DNA of 9,514 nt from Acidobacteriota bacterium (GTDB lineage: Bacteria > Acidobacteriota > Vicinamibacteria > Vicinamibacterales > UBA823), in assembly GCA_002714165.1 (NCBI GenBank), contig PAWT01000026.1, positions 44,114 through 53,627 of the forward strand, given 5' to 3'. Below are positions 1-6,597 of the stretch, piece by piece (positions within the stretch are counted from its first letter, which is position 1; each line of letters starts with the position of its first letter). Made by a program: the position numbers and the translations under genes. The notes under the pieces are model-generated. The model ran no database searches. It saw only the letters and a program-made list of their open reading frames with translations, and was not told the origin of the DNA.

Positions 1-407
1 TGTCTCGCCTCGTTCACGTTATTCCGATATTGCTCGCAACTAGAGAACGACCCGTGTGGCGCCATAATGAACCCGATTGCTCGACGTATTCCTGTTCTGG
101 ACATTTCAAGCAGAGTGTCTTTGAGATAGGGATTCCAATTTCGCATGCCAACATAGACAGGAAGCTTTAAACCCTTACGGGTGAGACGATCAGAAAGACC
201 GGTTGCCTGTTTTTGGGTTAACTCCGTAATTGGTGACACTCCGTCGAATAGCTCATAGTGTTTCGCCACAGCCTCAATTCGGCTTGCAGGCACATTTCGA
301 CCCCGCAAGACATTAGCCAGGAAAGGACGAATGTCGGTCATCCCTTGGGGACCACCAAATGCAATTAGTAGTACGGCCTGAAATGGAGAGTGGGTACTTG
401 AAATCAT
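1..407 (-). CDS. hemH: Ferrochelatase, N-terminal part (runs off the left edge)
   Basis: Only the first 135 codons are in the window; the gene continues beyond base 1. The family inserts ferrous iron into protoporphyrin IX, or into coproporphyrin III in the coproporphyrin-dependent branch, near the end of haem synthesis. The reading frame, absent from simple complete-ORF lists because it is open at the edge, shows LLIAFGGPQ (residues 13-21), DIRPFLANVLRGRNVP (25-40), VAKHYELFDGVSPI (47-60), VYVGMRNWNP (84-93) and APHGSFSSCEQY (116-127). The VLRGRNVP and NRNW-type segments resemble actinobacterial and planctomycete enzymes more than the proteobacterial type. The catalytic histidine of the second half is outside the window. 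The start is fixed: an in-frame TAA lies four codons upstream and no other start codon lies between. No Shine-Dalgarno is visible. It diverges from surE across 96 nt. Confidence 0.9.
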   Translation of the reverse strand, partial: MISSTHSPFQAVLLIAFGGPQGMTDIRPFLANVLRGRNVPASRIEAVAKHYELFDGVSPITELTQKQATGLSDRLTRKGLKLPVYVGMRNWNPYLKDTLLEMSRTGIRRAIGFIMAPHGSFSSCEQYRNNVNEAR

Positions 408-422
408 AAGTGCGTAAATTTA

Positions 423-428
423 ATTCTA
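423..428 (-). promoter_or_regulatory. Candidate -10 box of hemH
   Basis: On the minus strand the hexamer is TAGAAT (5 of 6 to TATAAT), 15 nt before the hemH ATG. This would give a leader of only about 8-9 nt. The -35 position (about 446-451) reads CCCACA and is poor. Suggestive only. Confidence 0.3.
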
Positions 429-483
429 CCTTAGGAAAATCTGGATGTGGGCCACTGGGAGAGTACGGGTCACCTGTTCCACG

Positions 484-492
484 TGCTATACT
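484..492 (+). promoter_or_regulatory. Candidate extended -10 promoter of surE
   Basis: TGCTATACT fits the extended -10 pattern TGnTATAAT with one mismatch. It ends 11 nt before the preferred surE ATG at 504, placing transcription start near 499 and leaving a leader of about 5 nt without a Shine-Dalgarno. No good -35 box is visible, as is common for extended -10 promoters. Confidence 0.4.
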
Positions 493-503
493 CGCCCGTT
501 TTT

Positions 504-1262
504 ATGTCTCGAATACTTGTGACGAATGATGATGGCATTCGATCCGACGGTCTAGAAACTCTTGCTGTCGCACTTGAAGAGTTGGGCGATGTGGTAGCGG
601 TTGCACCTTTACTCGAGTCTAGTGCGATTAGTCACTCATTAACTCTTCGAAGGCCGTTACGATTGGAACGCATTGCACCACAAAGGTTTGCTGTTGACGG
701 CACACCGGCCGATTGTATAAACGTGGCTATAGCGAAGGTTCTCGGGGAGCTGCCGGATGTAGTGGTCTCCGGAATCAATAGGGGTGCTAACGTCGGTGAT
801 GACGTTTTCTATTCGGGCACGATTGCTGGGGCAATGGAGGCAGCACTGCTTGGGATTCCTAGTTTGGCAATATCCTTGGAGCGCACGGCAAGCCCATTCG
901 ATTTCTCTCAAGCTTGCTCAGTGGCCGTGAACCTTACCAAATCAGTGCTTGGTGAATCATTGCCTGAGCGCACAGTTCTTAACGTGAATGTTCCCGAGAG
1001 GCCTGCGAAAGGTGTTCGAGTAACCGTTCAGGGGCGCCGAAATCCAGTTTCATCCTTAGCCGATCGCCTTGACCCTCGAAAGGAGCCATATTTTTGGATT
1101 CAACAGGGCAAGGCGCGTTGGGAGGAGATGGAACATTCTGACCACCATGCATTAACTGATGGCTGGATATCGATAACGCCACTTCAGGCAGACCTAACTA
1201 ATCATGCGGCCCTGGGTCTCATAGCTGACTTGTCTCGTACTCGATCGACTGAGGTAGAATAG
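504..1262 (+). CDS. surE: 5'/3'-nucleotidase SurE
   Basis: SurE is a cytosolic metal-dependent phosphatase that removes phosphate from nucleoside 5'- and 3'-monophosphates, a survival and nucleotide-balance enzyme. The 252-residue product has the usual length. Visible motifs are ILVTNDDGI (4-12, metal ligands Asp9 and Asp10), the serine of [11 protein letters not shown] (Ser40 by alignment), [10 protein letters not shown] (66-75), [13 protein letters not shown] (88-100, ligand Asn92) and [21 protein letters not shown] (104-124). The usual APDxxxSG loop is APLLESSA here, so the first Asp is Leu, a mild divergence. The frame is open upstream to a GTG at 447 preceded by TAGGA. I chose the ATG at 504 because family members begin M-x-ILxTNDDG and the 19 extra residues look unlike the family. 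The tRNA-Pro gene starts 14 nt after the stop codon. Confidence 0.95.
   Translation: MSRILVTNDDGIRSDGLETLAVALEELGDVVAVAPLLESSAISHSLTLRRPLRLERIAPQRFAVDGTPADCINVAIAKVLGELPDVVVSGINRGANVGDDVFYSGTIAGAMEAALLGIPSLAISLERTASPFDFSQACSVAVNLTKSVLGESLPERTVLNVNVPERPAKGVRVTVQGRRNPVSSLADRLDPRKEPYFWIQQGKARWEEMEHSDHHALTDGWISITPLQADLTNHAALGLIADLSRTRSTEVE
1230..1260 (+). promoter_or_regulatory. Candidate promoter of tRNA-Pro inside the surE 3' end
   Basis: TTGTCT (1230-1235) and TAGAAT (1255-1260) are separated by 19 nt. The -10 box overlaps the surE stop codon and lies 15 nt upstream of the mature tRNA 5' end. The long spacer makes this tentative; cotranscription with surE is the alternative. Confidence 0.3.
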
Positions 1263-1275
1263 GCGGCCAAACGGT

Positions 1276-1352
<77 letters not shown>

Positions 1353-1359
1353 CTTTCCA

Positions 1360-1419
1360 TAGTAGGCGGAACTTTAGGACGTCAATCGCGCCATCGTAAC
1401 CCGAGATTACCACCTACTA
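1360..1419. repeat. Long-loop inverted repeat between tRNA-Pro and the peptidase gene
   Basis: TAGTAGGCGG (1360-1369) and CCACCTACTA (1410-1419) are complementary over 10 bp with one mismatch and are separated by 40 nt. It occupies most of the 90-nt gap between convergent genes. There is no following T-run on either strand, so it is not a classical intrinsic terminator. It could still help tRNA 3' processing or termination in both directions, or be chance. Confidence 0.35.
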
Positions 1420-1442
1420 ATGCGCAGCTCTTTCGTGCCCTC

Positions 1443-3449
1443 TTAGTAACTTGCGGTTGGTATTCTTGGTTTTACGTAACGATCGTACCAGGCCAAGTAA
1501 CGTTCATAGCGATCTTGCTGATAGGTTGGACGGCGAATGCCGTGGCTTTGATCGGGATAGATAACTAGTTCGGTTTCCCTCCCGAGCCGTCGAAGCGCCT
1601 GGTATAGCTGCTCTGAATTTAACGCTGGAACATTCCAGTCAACTTCACCATTCATGACAAGAGTAGGTGTCGTGATGTCGTCAACTCTGAAAAAAGGCGA
1701 TAGATGAACCCAAAGATCTAGGTTGCGCCATGGCAGGCCAAGTTCTGCTTCCCACTGACGTTGATAATGGTCAGTTCCGTAATTCGATAAGTAGTTGACT
1801 TCACTCGCGCCAGTTATTGCTGCTCGAAATCGGTTCGTCTTGGTTATGACGTGGTTCGTCAATATGCCGCCGTAGCTCCAGCCTCCAATTCCAAGTCTAT
1901 TGGGGTCGGCTATATTGTTCTCAACCAGATGATCGACGGCTGCAATTACGTCATCAAAATCCTTGTTGCCCCAGTCAGCCCAGATAGCCCGCGAAAAATC
2001 AAATCCATAGCCGGACGATCCCCTCGGGTTTGCTGCGACAACGGCGTATCCATGAGCTGCAAAAAGCTGCCATTCGAAGCGAAAGGCTGTCGAGTATTGG
2101 CTCACTGGTCCGCCATGAATTCTTAGCAGTGTTGGTAATTCGGTGCCTTCGGGTTCCCCTGGCGGCCGGGTAAGAAACGCTCCCACCGGAGTGCCATCAG
2201 CGCTTACCGCTGTGAACCGTTCTACTGGTGCCAGTTTGATAGTGGCAAGATGTTTATCATTCACTTGGCTTATTCGGGTTAGTCCGCCTAGGTCGACTCG
2301 TGAAATCTCGCCTGGATAGTGTGGTTGGCTCTCCAGAATGACAATGTTGCCATTCTTGTCGAGGTCGAAACTTGACAGAGTTCTTTCCCCGGCCACCACG
2401 CGTTCAACGGCTCCACCACTAATTGGGATTTTTGCTAGGTGCCGATTACCCTCGTCCTCGAGTAGGTAAAGAACATATTCGCCATCGGGTGTCACTCGAG
2501 GAGATGAGCCGTTACGATCCAGTTCCGCACCTAGATGGATTGGGCTTCCTCCCGCGACAGGAATTACTGCGACATACCGAGGGGCATACCAAATGTCAGA
2601 TGGACTTCCACCGGCAACGTAGGTAATGAATGTGCCATCAGGGCTAAAGGAAGGGGAGCCGTCGCTGCCCTCAGAAGTTGTAAGCTTTCGAATCGTTGCT
2701 TCCGATCGTGGCTTGGTTAAGAAGATGTCGGTATTCGCATTGGAGTCGGGTTCCTCGGTCCGATTACTGACGAAGGCGAGAAGAGAGCCATCGGGAGACC
2801 AGGCTGGCGAGGAATCATCATAGGGCCCGTCGGTGACTTGCTCGGTATTCTTTGAGGTTACATCGAAAACATGAAGGTGACGGTGGCGATTAGTCAGGTA
2901 GCCCTGTCCGTCCCGTTTAAATTGCAGTCGTGTGATGACTATTGGCTCTCTGACGTCTGAATCATTCGCGTCATTTGGATCCGCATCCGATGCAATTATG
3001 GCGAGCTTGGATGCATCGGGAGACCAGGTGAAACTCGAAACGCTTCCATCGTAATTCGTGAGCCTGATCGCCTCTCCGCCACGGCGGTCAAGGAGCCATA
3101 CCTGTGAGCCATTTCCTTCTCTTGATGACAGAAAGGCGAGATATCGCCCGTCCGAACTCCACCGAGGACTTGATTCCGAACCTTCTGTGGAGGTGAGGCG
3201 GACGGCCTCAGCCGCAGGATCTGTCAGTGACGACATATAGATGTCCACATCGCGACGATCGGCGTCAATATCCAAGTCGGAAACTGTGTAAGCAACCCAC
3301 GCTCCGTTGGGACTAATCGATGGTGCGCCGACGGTACGTAGTTCAAAGAGGTCGGCAATCTCTAAAGGCCGACGATTCTGTCCAAATATTGGACTGGCTA
3401 GTGCCAGACTAATTACCAAGGTGTAAAGTGATCGTGCCATCGTGTTCAT
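1443..3449 (-). CDS. Secreted S9 family peptidase (prolyl oligopeptidase / acylaminoacyl-peptidase type)
   Basis: This 668-residue serine peptidase is probably exported and cleaves oligopeptides in the periplasm, as S9 enzymes (DPP-IV, acylaminoacyl-peptidase) do. A signal peptide is seen at 1-24 (MARS, then the hydrophobic LYTLVISLALASPIFG), with no lipobox cysteine. Residues about 40-400 form a beta-propeller with PD40-type repeats: WSSDG near 97, WSPDA near 142, WSPDG near 217, FSPDG near 268 and VTPDG near 319. The C-terminal alpha/beta hydrolase has HGGP (445-448), NPRGSSGYG (474-482), the nucleophile motif GGWSYGG (522-528, Ser525), Asp604 in GEVDWNVP and His636 in DQSHGI, so the triad is complete. 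The start is supported by GAAAGG 5 nt upstream; a second Met at residue 4 is possible. It converges on tRNA-Pro and diverges from the channel gene. Exact substrate specificity cannot be read from the sequence. Confidence 0.93.
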   Translation of the reverse strand: MNTMARSLYTLVISLALASPIFGQNRRPLEIADLFELRTVGAPSISPNGAWVAYTVSDLDIDADRRDVDIYMSSLTDPAAEAVRLTSTEGSESSPRWSSDGRYLAFLSSREGNGSQVWLLDRRGGEAIRLTNYDGSVSSFTWSPDASKLAIIASDADPNDANDSDVREPIVITRLQFKRDGQGYLTNRHRHLHVFDVTSKNTEQVTDGPYDDSSPAWSPDGSLLAFVSNRTEEPDSNANTDIFLTKPRSEATIRKLTTSEGSDGSPSFSPDGTFITYVAGGSPSDIWYAPRYVAVIPVAGGSPIHLGAELDRNGSSPRVTPDGEYVLYLLEDEGNRHLAKIPISGGAVERVVAGERTLSSFDLDKNGNIVILESQPHYPGEISRVDLGGLTRISQVNDKHLATIKLAPVERFTAVSADGTPVGAFLTRPPGEPEGTELPTLLRIHGGPVSQYSTAFRFEWQLFAAHGYAVVAANPRGSSGYGFDFSRAIWADWGNKDFDDVIAAVDHLVENNIADPNRLGIGGWSYGGILTNHVITKTNRFRAAITGASEVNYLSNYGTDHYQRQWEAELGLPWRNLDLWVHLSPFFRVDDITTPTLVMNGEVDWNVPALNSEQLYQALRRLGRETELVIYPDQSHGIRRPTYQQDRYERYLAWYDRYVKPRIPTASY

Positions 3450-3492
3450 AGGCGCCTTTCGTGCCGTAAAGAGGACATCGAGATGCGAACTT

Positions 3493-3504
3493 CAATGCAT
3501 TGTA
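3493..3504 (-). promoter_or_regulatory. Candidate -10 box of the peptidase gene overlapping a palindrome
   Basis: On the minus strand TACAAT (3504-3499) is a 5 of 6 match to the -10 consensus. It would start transcription near 3492, leaving a leader of about 43 nt. The perfect 10-bp palindrome CAATGCATTG (3493-3502) overlaps the box and the predicted start, a position where a repressor could act. The -35 region is weak (TTGTGT at 19 nt spacing). Confidence 0.4.
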
Positions 3505-3520
3505 GGCGATTCCGCCTTGC

Positions 3521-3549
3521 TTGACACAAAACTGCCGGCGCTAGAGGAT
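3521..3549 (+). promoter_or_regulatory. Candidate promoter of the channel-acylphosphatase pair
   Basis: A perfect TTGACA lies at 3521-3526. The -10 region is weak: GAGGAT at 17 nt spacing or TAGAGG at 15 nt. Transcription would start near 3556, about 40 nt before the ATG at 3597. It overlaps the -35 zone of the opposite peptidase promoter. Confidence 0.4.
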
Positions 3550-3596
3550 CGGGTTACCTGTGGACAGAGAGCCGACCTGAGGTGTCCAAGATTGTT

Positions 3597-4379
3597 ATGA
3601 GCTTAAATGATGAGAAGCTGAGCCGAAGTCACAGATTTGAGCGATTTAGCCGAAGAACCGAATGGCCGATGGCCATTCTGGCAATCAGCCTTGTTCCAAT
3701 TCTTATCATTGAGAACGAAGCGGTCGACCCGACCGTGCTAAACATCGCACTTTTATTGAATTGGATAATTTGGCTTGCATTCTGTGCAGAGTACGTTGCC
3801 AAGCTTGTCTTGGCTCCCCAACGACTCAAATTCATTCGTGTCGCATGGTTTGACCTTGCCATTATTCTGCTGTCTCCGCCGTTTCTTCCAGCGCTTTTTG
3901 AGGGCACCCGTACGTTACGACTTCTTCGAGTGCTTCGTCTCCTTCGCGTTCTGGCAGTGGCTGGTCTCGGACTTCGACTCTTGCGGAAGCTTCTCGGTCG
4001 GCATCAATTCCATTATCTTGGGACGATTGCCCTCGGCCTCGTGGCTCTATGCGGGGTGGGTGTCTATTTTCTTGAGAGAAACGAAAACCCCTCGATTGAT
4101 ACGTTTGGGGACGCACTGTGGTGGGCAATCGTAACAGCTACTACCGTCGGATACGGTGATGTTTCTCCCGTGACGTCATGGGGGCGGGTCATTGCTGTCA
4201 TATTAATGATGGCAGGAATTGGGATTATTGGTGCGTTTACCGCTACGGTAGCGAGCCTCTTTCTCGAGGATGATGGCTCGAAGGAACAAGCGAAGATCGA
4301 TCATCGTCTGGAGATAATTGAGACTAAATTAGATCGTTTAATGGTGGAGATTAGTAAGAATAGTTCTAGGCAGCCCTGA
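3597..4379 (+). CDS. Voltage-gated-type potassium channel (6-TM ion transporter)
   Basis: The predicted product is an inner-membrane K+ channel subunit of 260 residues, acting as a tetramer. Hydrophobic segments fit S1 (about 24-40), S2 (47-72) and S3 (84-100). S4 carries arginines at every third position (Arg105, 108, 111, 114, 117), the classical voltage sensor. S5 spans about 138-158. The pore helix leads to the selectivity filter TTVGYGD (182-188), followed by S6 (about 196-223). The C-terminal tail (about 228-253) has heptad-like spacing, IDHRLEIIETKLDRLMVEI, and may be a tetramerising coiled coil. There is no RCK or cyclic-nucleotide domain, so it is a small KvAP- or Kch-like channel. 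The start is uncertain: GTG at 3582 gives 5 more residues (MSKIV), and GAGGTG at 3579-3584 sits rather far from the ATG at 3597. The acylphosphatase gene follows 34 nt downstream, so an operon is likely. Confidence 0.92.
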   Translation: MSLNDEKLSRSHRFERFSRRTEWPMAILAISLVPILIIENEAVDPTVLNIALLLNWIIWLAFCAEYVAKLVLAPQRLKFIRVAWFDLAIILLSPPFLPALFEGTRTLRLLRVLRLLRVLAVAGLGLRLLRKLLGRHQFHYLGTIALGLVALCGVGVYFLERNENPSIDTFGDALWWAIVTATTVGYGDVSPVTSWGRVIAVILMMAGIGIIGAFTATVASLFLEDDGSKEQAKIDHRLEIIETKLDRLMVEISKNSSRQP

Positions 4380-4399
4380 GTTGTAGCTTTGGGTTATTT

Positions 4400-4405
4400 G
4401 AGGTG
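4400..4405 (+). promoter_or_regulatory. Ribosome binding site of the acylphosphatase gene
   Basis: GAGGTG lies 8 nt before the ATG at 4414, a good anti-SD match. It confirms that start. The same octamer TGAGGTGT occurs in front of the channel gene at 3578-3585. Confidence 0.6.
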
Positions 4406-4413
4406 TAGCGCTC

Positions 4414-4698
4414 ATGAAGTCAACGCGTGTGTCACGCCGATACGTAATTCGCGGAAGGGTTCAAGGTGTCGGATTTCGTATTTATGTACAAATGGTTGCG
4501 CAGAGAGAGGGCTTGGATGGACAGGTGGTTAACCGAAGCGATGGAAGTGTTGAGGCCATAGTCGTCGGTGGCACCGAGGCCATCAAAAGTTTCGAGCAGT
4601 CCCTCCGCGAGGGTCCACCAAATGCAAGGATTGAGGGTGTCGAGATAACAGACAGCGCGCCGACAGGACTTGGTTCAGGTTTCTCAATTCTGCCATGA
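4414..4698 (+). CDS. acyP: Acylphosphatase
   Basis: This small 94-residue cytosolic enzyme hydrolyses the carboxyl-phosphate bond of acylphosphates such as acetyl phosphate or 1,3-bisphosphoglycerate. The length is typical of the family. It shows the signature GRVQGVGFR (14-22, phosphate-binding loop with catalytic Arg22) and the second motif GLDGQVVNRSDGSVEA (33-48, catalytic Asn40). The rest fits the ferredoxin-like alpha/beta sandwich: an amphipathic helix with IKSFEQSLREGP and a final strand ending FSILP. The start is supported by GAGGTG 8 nt upstream. It follows the potassium channel by 34 nt with no visible terminator between them, so both are probably cotranscribed. The functional link between the two is not obvious. 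There is a 76-nt gap to tRNA-Arg. Confidence 0.96.
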   Translation: MKSTRVSRRYVIRGRVQGVGFRIYVQMVAQREGLDGQVVNRSDGSVEAIVVGGTEAIKSFEQSLREGPPNARIEGVEITDSAPTGLGSGFSILP

Positions 4699-4727
4699 CA
4701 CACACAGAATGGCGCCTACGCGTTCCA

Positions 4728-4757
4728 ATGAAACCATTCAACTGTCTCTGCTAGACT
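4728..4757 (+). promoter_or_regulatory. Candidate promoter of tRNA-Arg
   Basis: TGCTAGACT (4749-4757) is an extended -10 pattern with -10 hexamer TAGACT. ATGAAA (4728-4733) gives a 4 of 6 match to TTGACA at 18 nt spacing. Transcription would start near 4764, about 11 nt before the mature tRNA 5' end. Confidence 0.4.
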
Positions 4758-4774
4758 AATCAAGCCTGGGGAAT

Positions 4775-4851
4775 GCGCGTGTAGCTCAGATGGATAGAGC
4801 AACCGCCTCCTAAGCGGTAGGTCCCCGGTTCGAATCCGGGCACGCGCGCCA
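4775..4851 (+). tRNA. tRNA-Arg, anticodon CCT
   Basis: The 77-nt cloverleaf folds without mismatch in the acceptor arm: GCGCGTG pairs with CACGCGC, then G73 and an encoded CCA. The D arm is GCTC/GAGC. The anticodon stem ACCGC/GCGGT encloses loop CTCCTAA, giving anticodon CCT (codon AGG). The T arm CCCGG/CCGGG carries TTCGAAT. I saw no repeat of its 3' end nearby that would mark an integrated element. Confidence 0.97.
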
Positions 4852-4895
4852 GTTGTTACTACAGCGCTCACCGGTAATTCATGGGCATGGCTAGG

Positions 4896-4901
4896 TATAA
4901 T
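4896..4901 (+). promoter_or_regulatory. Candidate -10 box of the TPR protein gene
   Basis: A perfect TATAAT stands 41 nt before the ATG at 4943. No convincing -35 lies 16-18 nt upstream. The gene could also be read through from tRNA-Arg, since no terminator is seen between them. Confidence 0.4.
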
Positions 4902-4942
4902 AGTCGGACATCGGTTTAAGTTTATTCAAGGGACAGGAATCC

Positions 4943-5710
4943 ATGAAGCGATCTGAGCGGCACCATTTAAAAGAGAACGCGCTGGCGGCGAAGATTCTGA
5001 GTTCCCAGATGCTCCTTGAAAGCCGGAAGCGAGAATTAATAATCCTTGGATCGCTAGTAATCCTTCTCGCTATTGGAAGTGGTATTTATGTTTCCTATCA
5101 ACGGGCTGAACAGGCCAAGGGATCGGATCTACTTGCGGATGCGTTAACTACTGCTTCTGCGCCAGTAATTCCACCGCCTCCACCGCCGGATCCGTCTGAT
5201 CCAACTTCGATTGCTCCTGCAGCAGCCTTTCAGCCAGGAAGCTTTACTTCTGAGAATCGAAGAGCAGAATCGGCTTTGGAGAAGTTCATGCTAACAGCTG
5301 AAACTTATCCCGAGAGTTCGGCTGGGATAACAGCTAGTTATCACGCAGCAAGCATCCTTGCCGATTTTGGGCGACGAGATGAAGCGGAGCTGCAATATGA
5401 GAGGGTGGTGGATGTTGCGGGAGGAAGTATATACGGACGGATGGCACGTCTTGGTCTGGCCGAAACGAAAATGTATTCGGGCAATGTAGAGGCGGCAATC
5501 CAACTGTTCGAGGAAGAGGTCACTTCGGCGGACTCTCAGATCCCTCTGGACGGCTTATTGATGCAATTAGGCCGCGCCTACCTTCTTGCCAATCGTTCCA
5601 TGGAAGCCAAGGAAAGTTTTGCGCGTATCGTTGACGAGTTTCCGAGTTCTAGCTATGGATTGGTTGCCCAGGCTGAATTGGATAGGTTTGAAATATCTGA
5701 AGAAAGTTAG
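4943..5710 (+). CDS. Membrane-anchored TPR protein (YfgM-like)
   Basis: The product is 255 residues with a single membrane anchor and a periplasmic repeat domain. A basic N-terminus (MKRSERHHLKEN) is followed by a transmembrane segment at about 32-51 (ELIILGSLVILLAIGSGIYV). A proline-rich linker contains six consecutive prolines at 77-82. Helical TPR-like repeats then run through about 106-157, 162-195 and 203-236, with signatures such as YPESSAG, GRRDEAELQYERVV, GNVEAAIQLFEEE and SMEAKESFARIVDEFP. The overall plan resembles E. coli YfgM, an ancillary SecYEG partner. N-termini like this recur in acidobacterial TPR proteins, from memory. The start is supported by AAGGGACAGGA upstream. Its stop codon interleaves with that of the convergent agmatinase-like gene. 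The exact role is unknown; a scaffold or chaperone at the inner membrane is an inference. Confidence 0.8.
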   Translation: MKRSERHHLKENALAAKILSSQMLLESRKRELIILGSLVILLAIGSGIYVSYQRAEQAKGSDLLADALTTASAPVIPPPPPPDPSDPTSIAPAAAFQPGSFTSENRRAESALEKFMLTAETYPESSAGITASYHAASILADFGRRDEAELQYERVVDVAGGSIYGRMARLGLAETKMYSGNVEAAIQLFEEEVTSADSQIPLDGLLMQLGRAYLLANRSMEAKESFARIVDEFPSSSYGLVAQAELDRFEISEES

Positions 5711-6597
5711 GGTTCGCCGAGGCGATAAGTCAGCAATTTGTAGACGAGTTTTGCGCAGAGAAAATTTGGATGCGCAAGTCCAGATATTGGGCACAGTTCC
5801 ACGACATCGCAAGCAATAACCTCGCGCTTTCGAAAAGTTAACCGTAAAATCTGGATTAGTTCGGTCCAAGATAAGCCACCAGGCTCGGGCGTGCCCACGG
5901 CAGGCATCACTGCTGGATTAAGTCCATCGCAATCAATAGAGATGTAAACCCTCCGTCGAAGTGTGCTGACAATATCTTCGACCCAGTTGGCTTGATCTCG
6001 CATTTTCACGTCGTAGAAGATCGTTGTGGGAAGGGAATCGGCGATCATGGCCTCTTCGGTTGAAAGGCTGCGAATGCCAACTTGGGTGCAGGGTGCGTAA
6101 TCTAGCGATCGGCGCATCGCACAAGCATGGCTATTGGGGTTACCAAGATACGAATCTCGTAAATCAGCATGGGCGTCTATCTGAAGGATCGATAGGTCGT
6201 CGTAATGGGCAGCAGCAGCAGCGACCAGCGGTGGGGTAATTGAATGTTCGCCTCCGAGGGTTACCAGGAACTTATTGAGACTGATGATGGTCTTGGCGAC
6301 CCGATTGATTTCGGCCAAGGCCTCGACTTGGTCGGAATATGGCAGTTCCATCTCTGGAAGGGTGCAGATGCCTTGGGCGTGCACATCGATTCCAAGTTCT
6401 TCGTCCCATAATTCAAGCTGGGCTGAAGCGCGAAGAATTTCACTTGGCCCTAATCGGGTTCCGGAAAGATAAGAGACGGTTCGTTCCAAGGGGGCCGGAA
6501 GGACCACGGTAGGAGCGTCCGTAAACGTCGCTTGGGGACAGTCGTCGCCACCGAATGGCAGGCTATCACCATGCGGATACTGGAATGGCCAACTCAC
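5707..6597 (-). CDS. speB: Agmatinase-like ureohydrolase (arginase family)
   Basis: The 296-residue enzyme belongs to the binuclear Mn2+ ureohydrolases, which release urea from guanidino substrates. Agmatine to putrescine is the most likely reaction. Metal ligands are visible: His118 in GGEHS, Asp141, His143 and Asp145 in DAHADLRD, and Asp222 and Asp224 in SIDCDGLNP. GTPEPGGLSW (235-244) and DVVELCP (264-270) are also family features. The third aspartate of the usual DxDxxDP is Asn here; it is not one of the two metal ligands. The start is GTG, overlapping the upstream DHS-like stop as GTGA, with GAGGA 6 nt before it, so translation is coupled. Pairing with a DHS-like gene points to polyamine synthesis. 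Aminopropylagmatine or guanidinobutyrate are alternative substrates; the sequence alone does not decide. Confidence 0.88.
   Translation of the reverse strand: MSWPFQYPHGDSLPFGGDDCPQATFTDAPTVVLPAPLERTVSYLSGTRLGPSEILRASAQLELWDEELGIDVHAQGICTLPEMELPYSDQVEALAEINRVAKTIISLNKFLVTLGGEHSITPPLVAAAAAHYDDLSILQIDAHADLRDSYLGNPNSHACAMRRSLDYAPCTQVGIRSLSTEEAMIADSLPTTIFYDVKMRDQANWVEDIVSTLRRRVYISIDCDGLNPAVMPAVGTPEPGGLSWTELIQILRLTFRKREVIACDVVELCPISGLAHPNFLCAKLVYKLLTYRLGEP

Noticed and set aside
2423..2823. Plus-strand open frames inside the peptidase gene
   Set aside because: They sit opposite the conserved beta-propeller of the S9 peptidase and show no independent features.
3775..4134. 119-codon plus-strand frame within the channel gene
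   Set aside because: It is the +1 shadow of a channel frame that carries clear S1-S6 and filter motifs.
4775..4942. tRNA-Arg as an attachment site of an integrated element
   Set aside because: No integrase gene and no repeat of the tRNA 3' end are visible in the window; neighbouring genes are housekeeping.
5567..5869. 100-codon minus-strand frame spanning the TPR / agmatinase-like stop region
   Set aside because: It overlaps the ends of two supported genes out of frame and has no recognisable motif or ribosome binding site.
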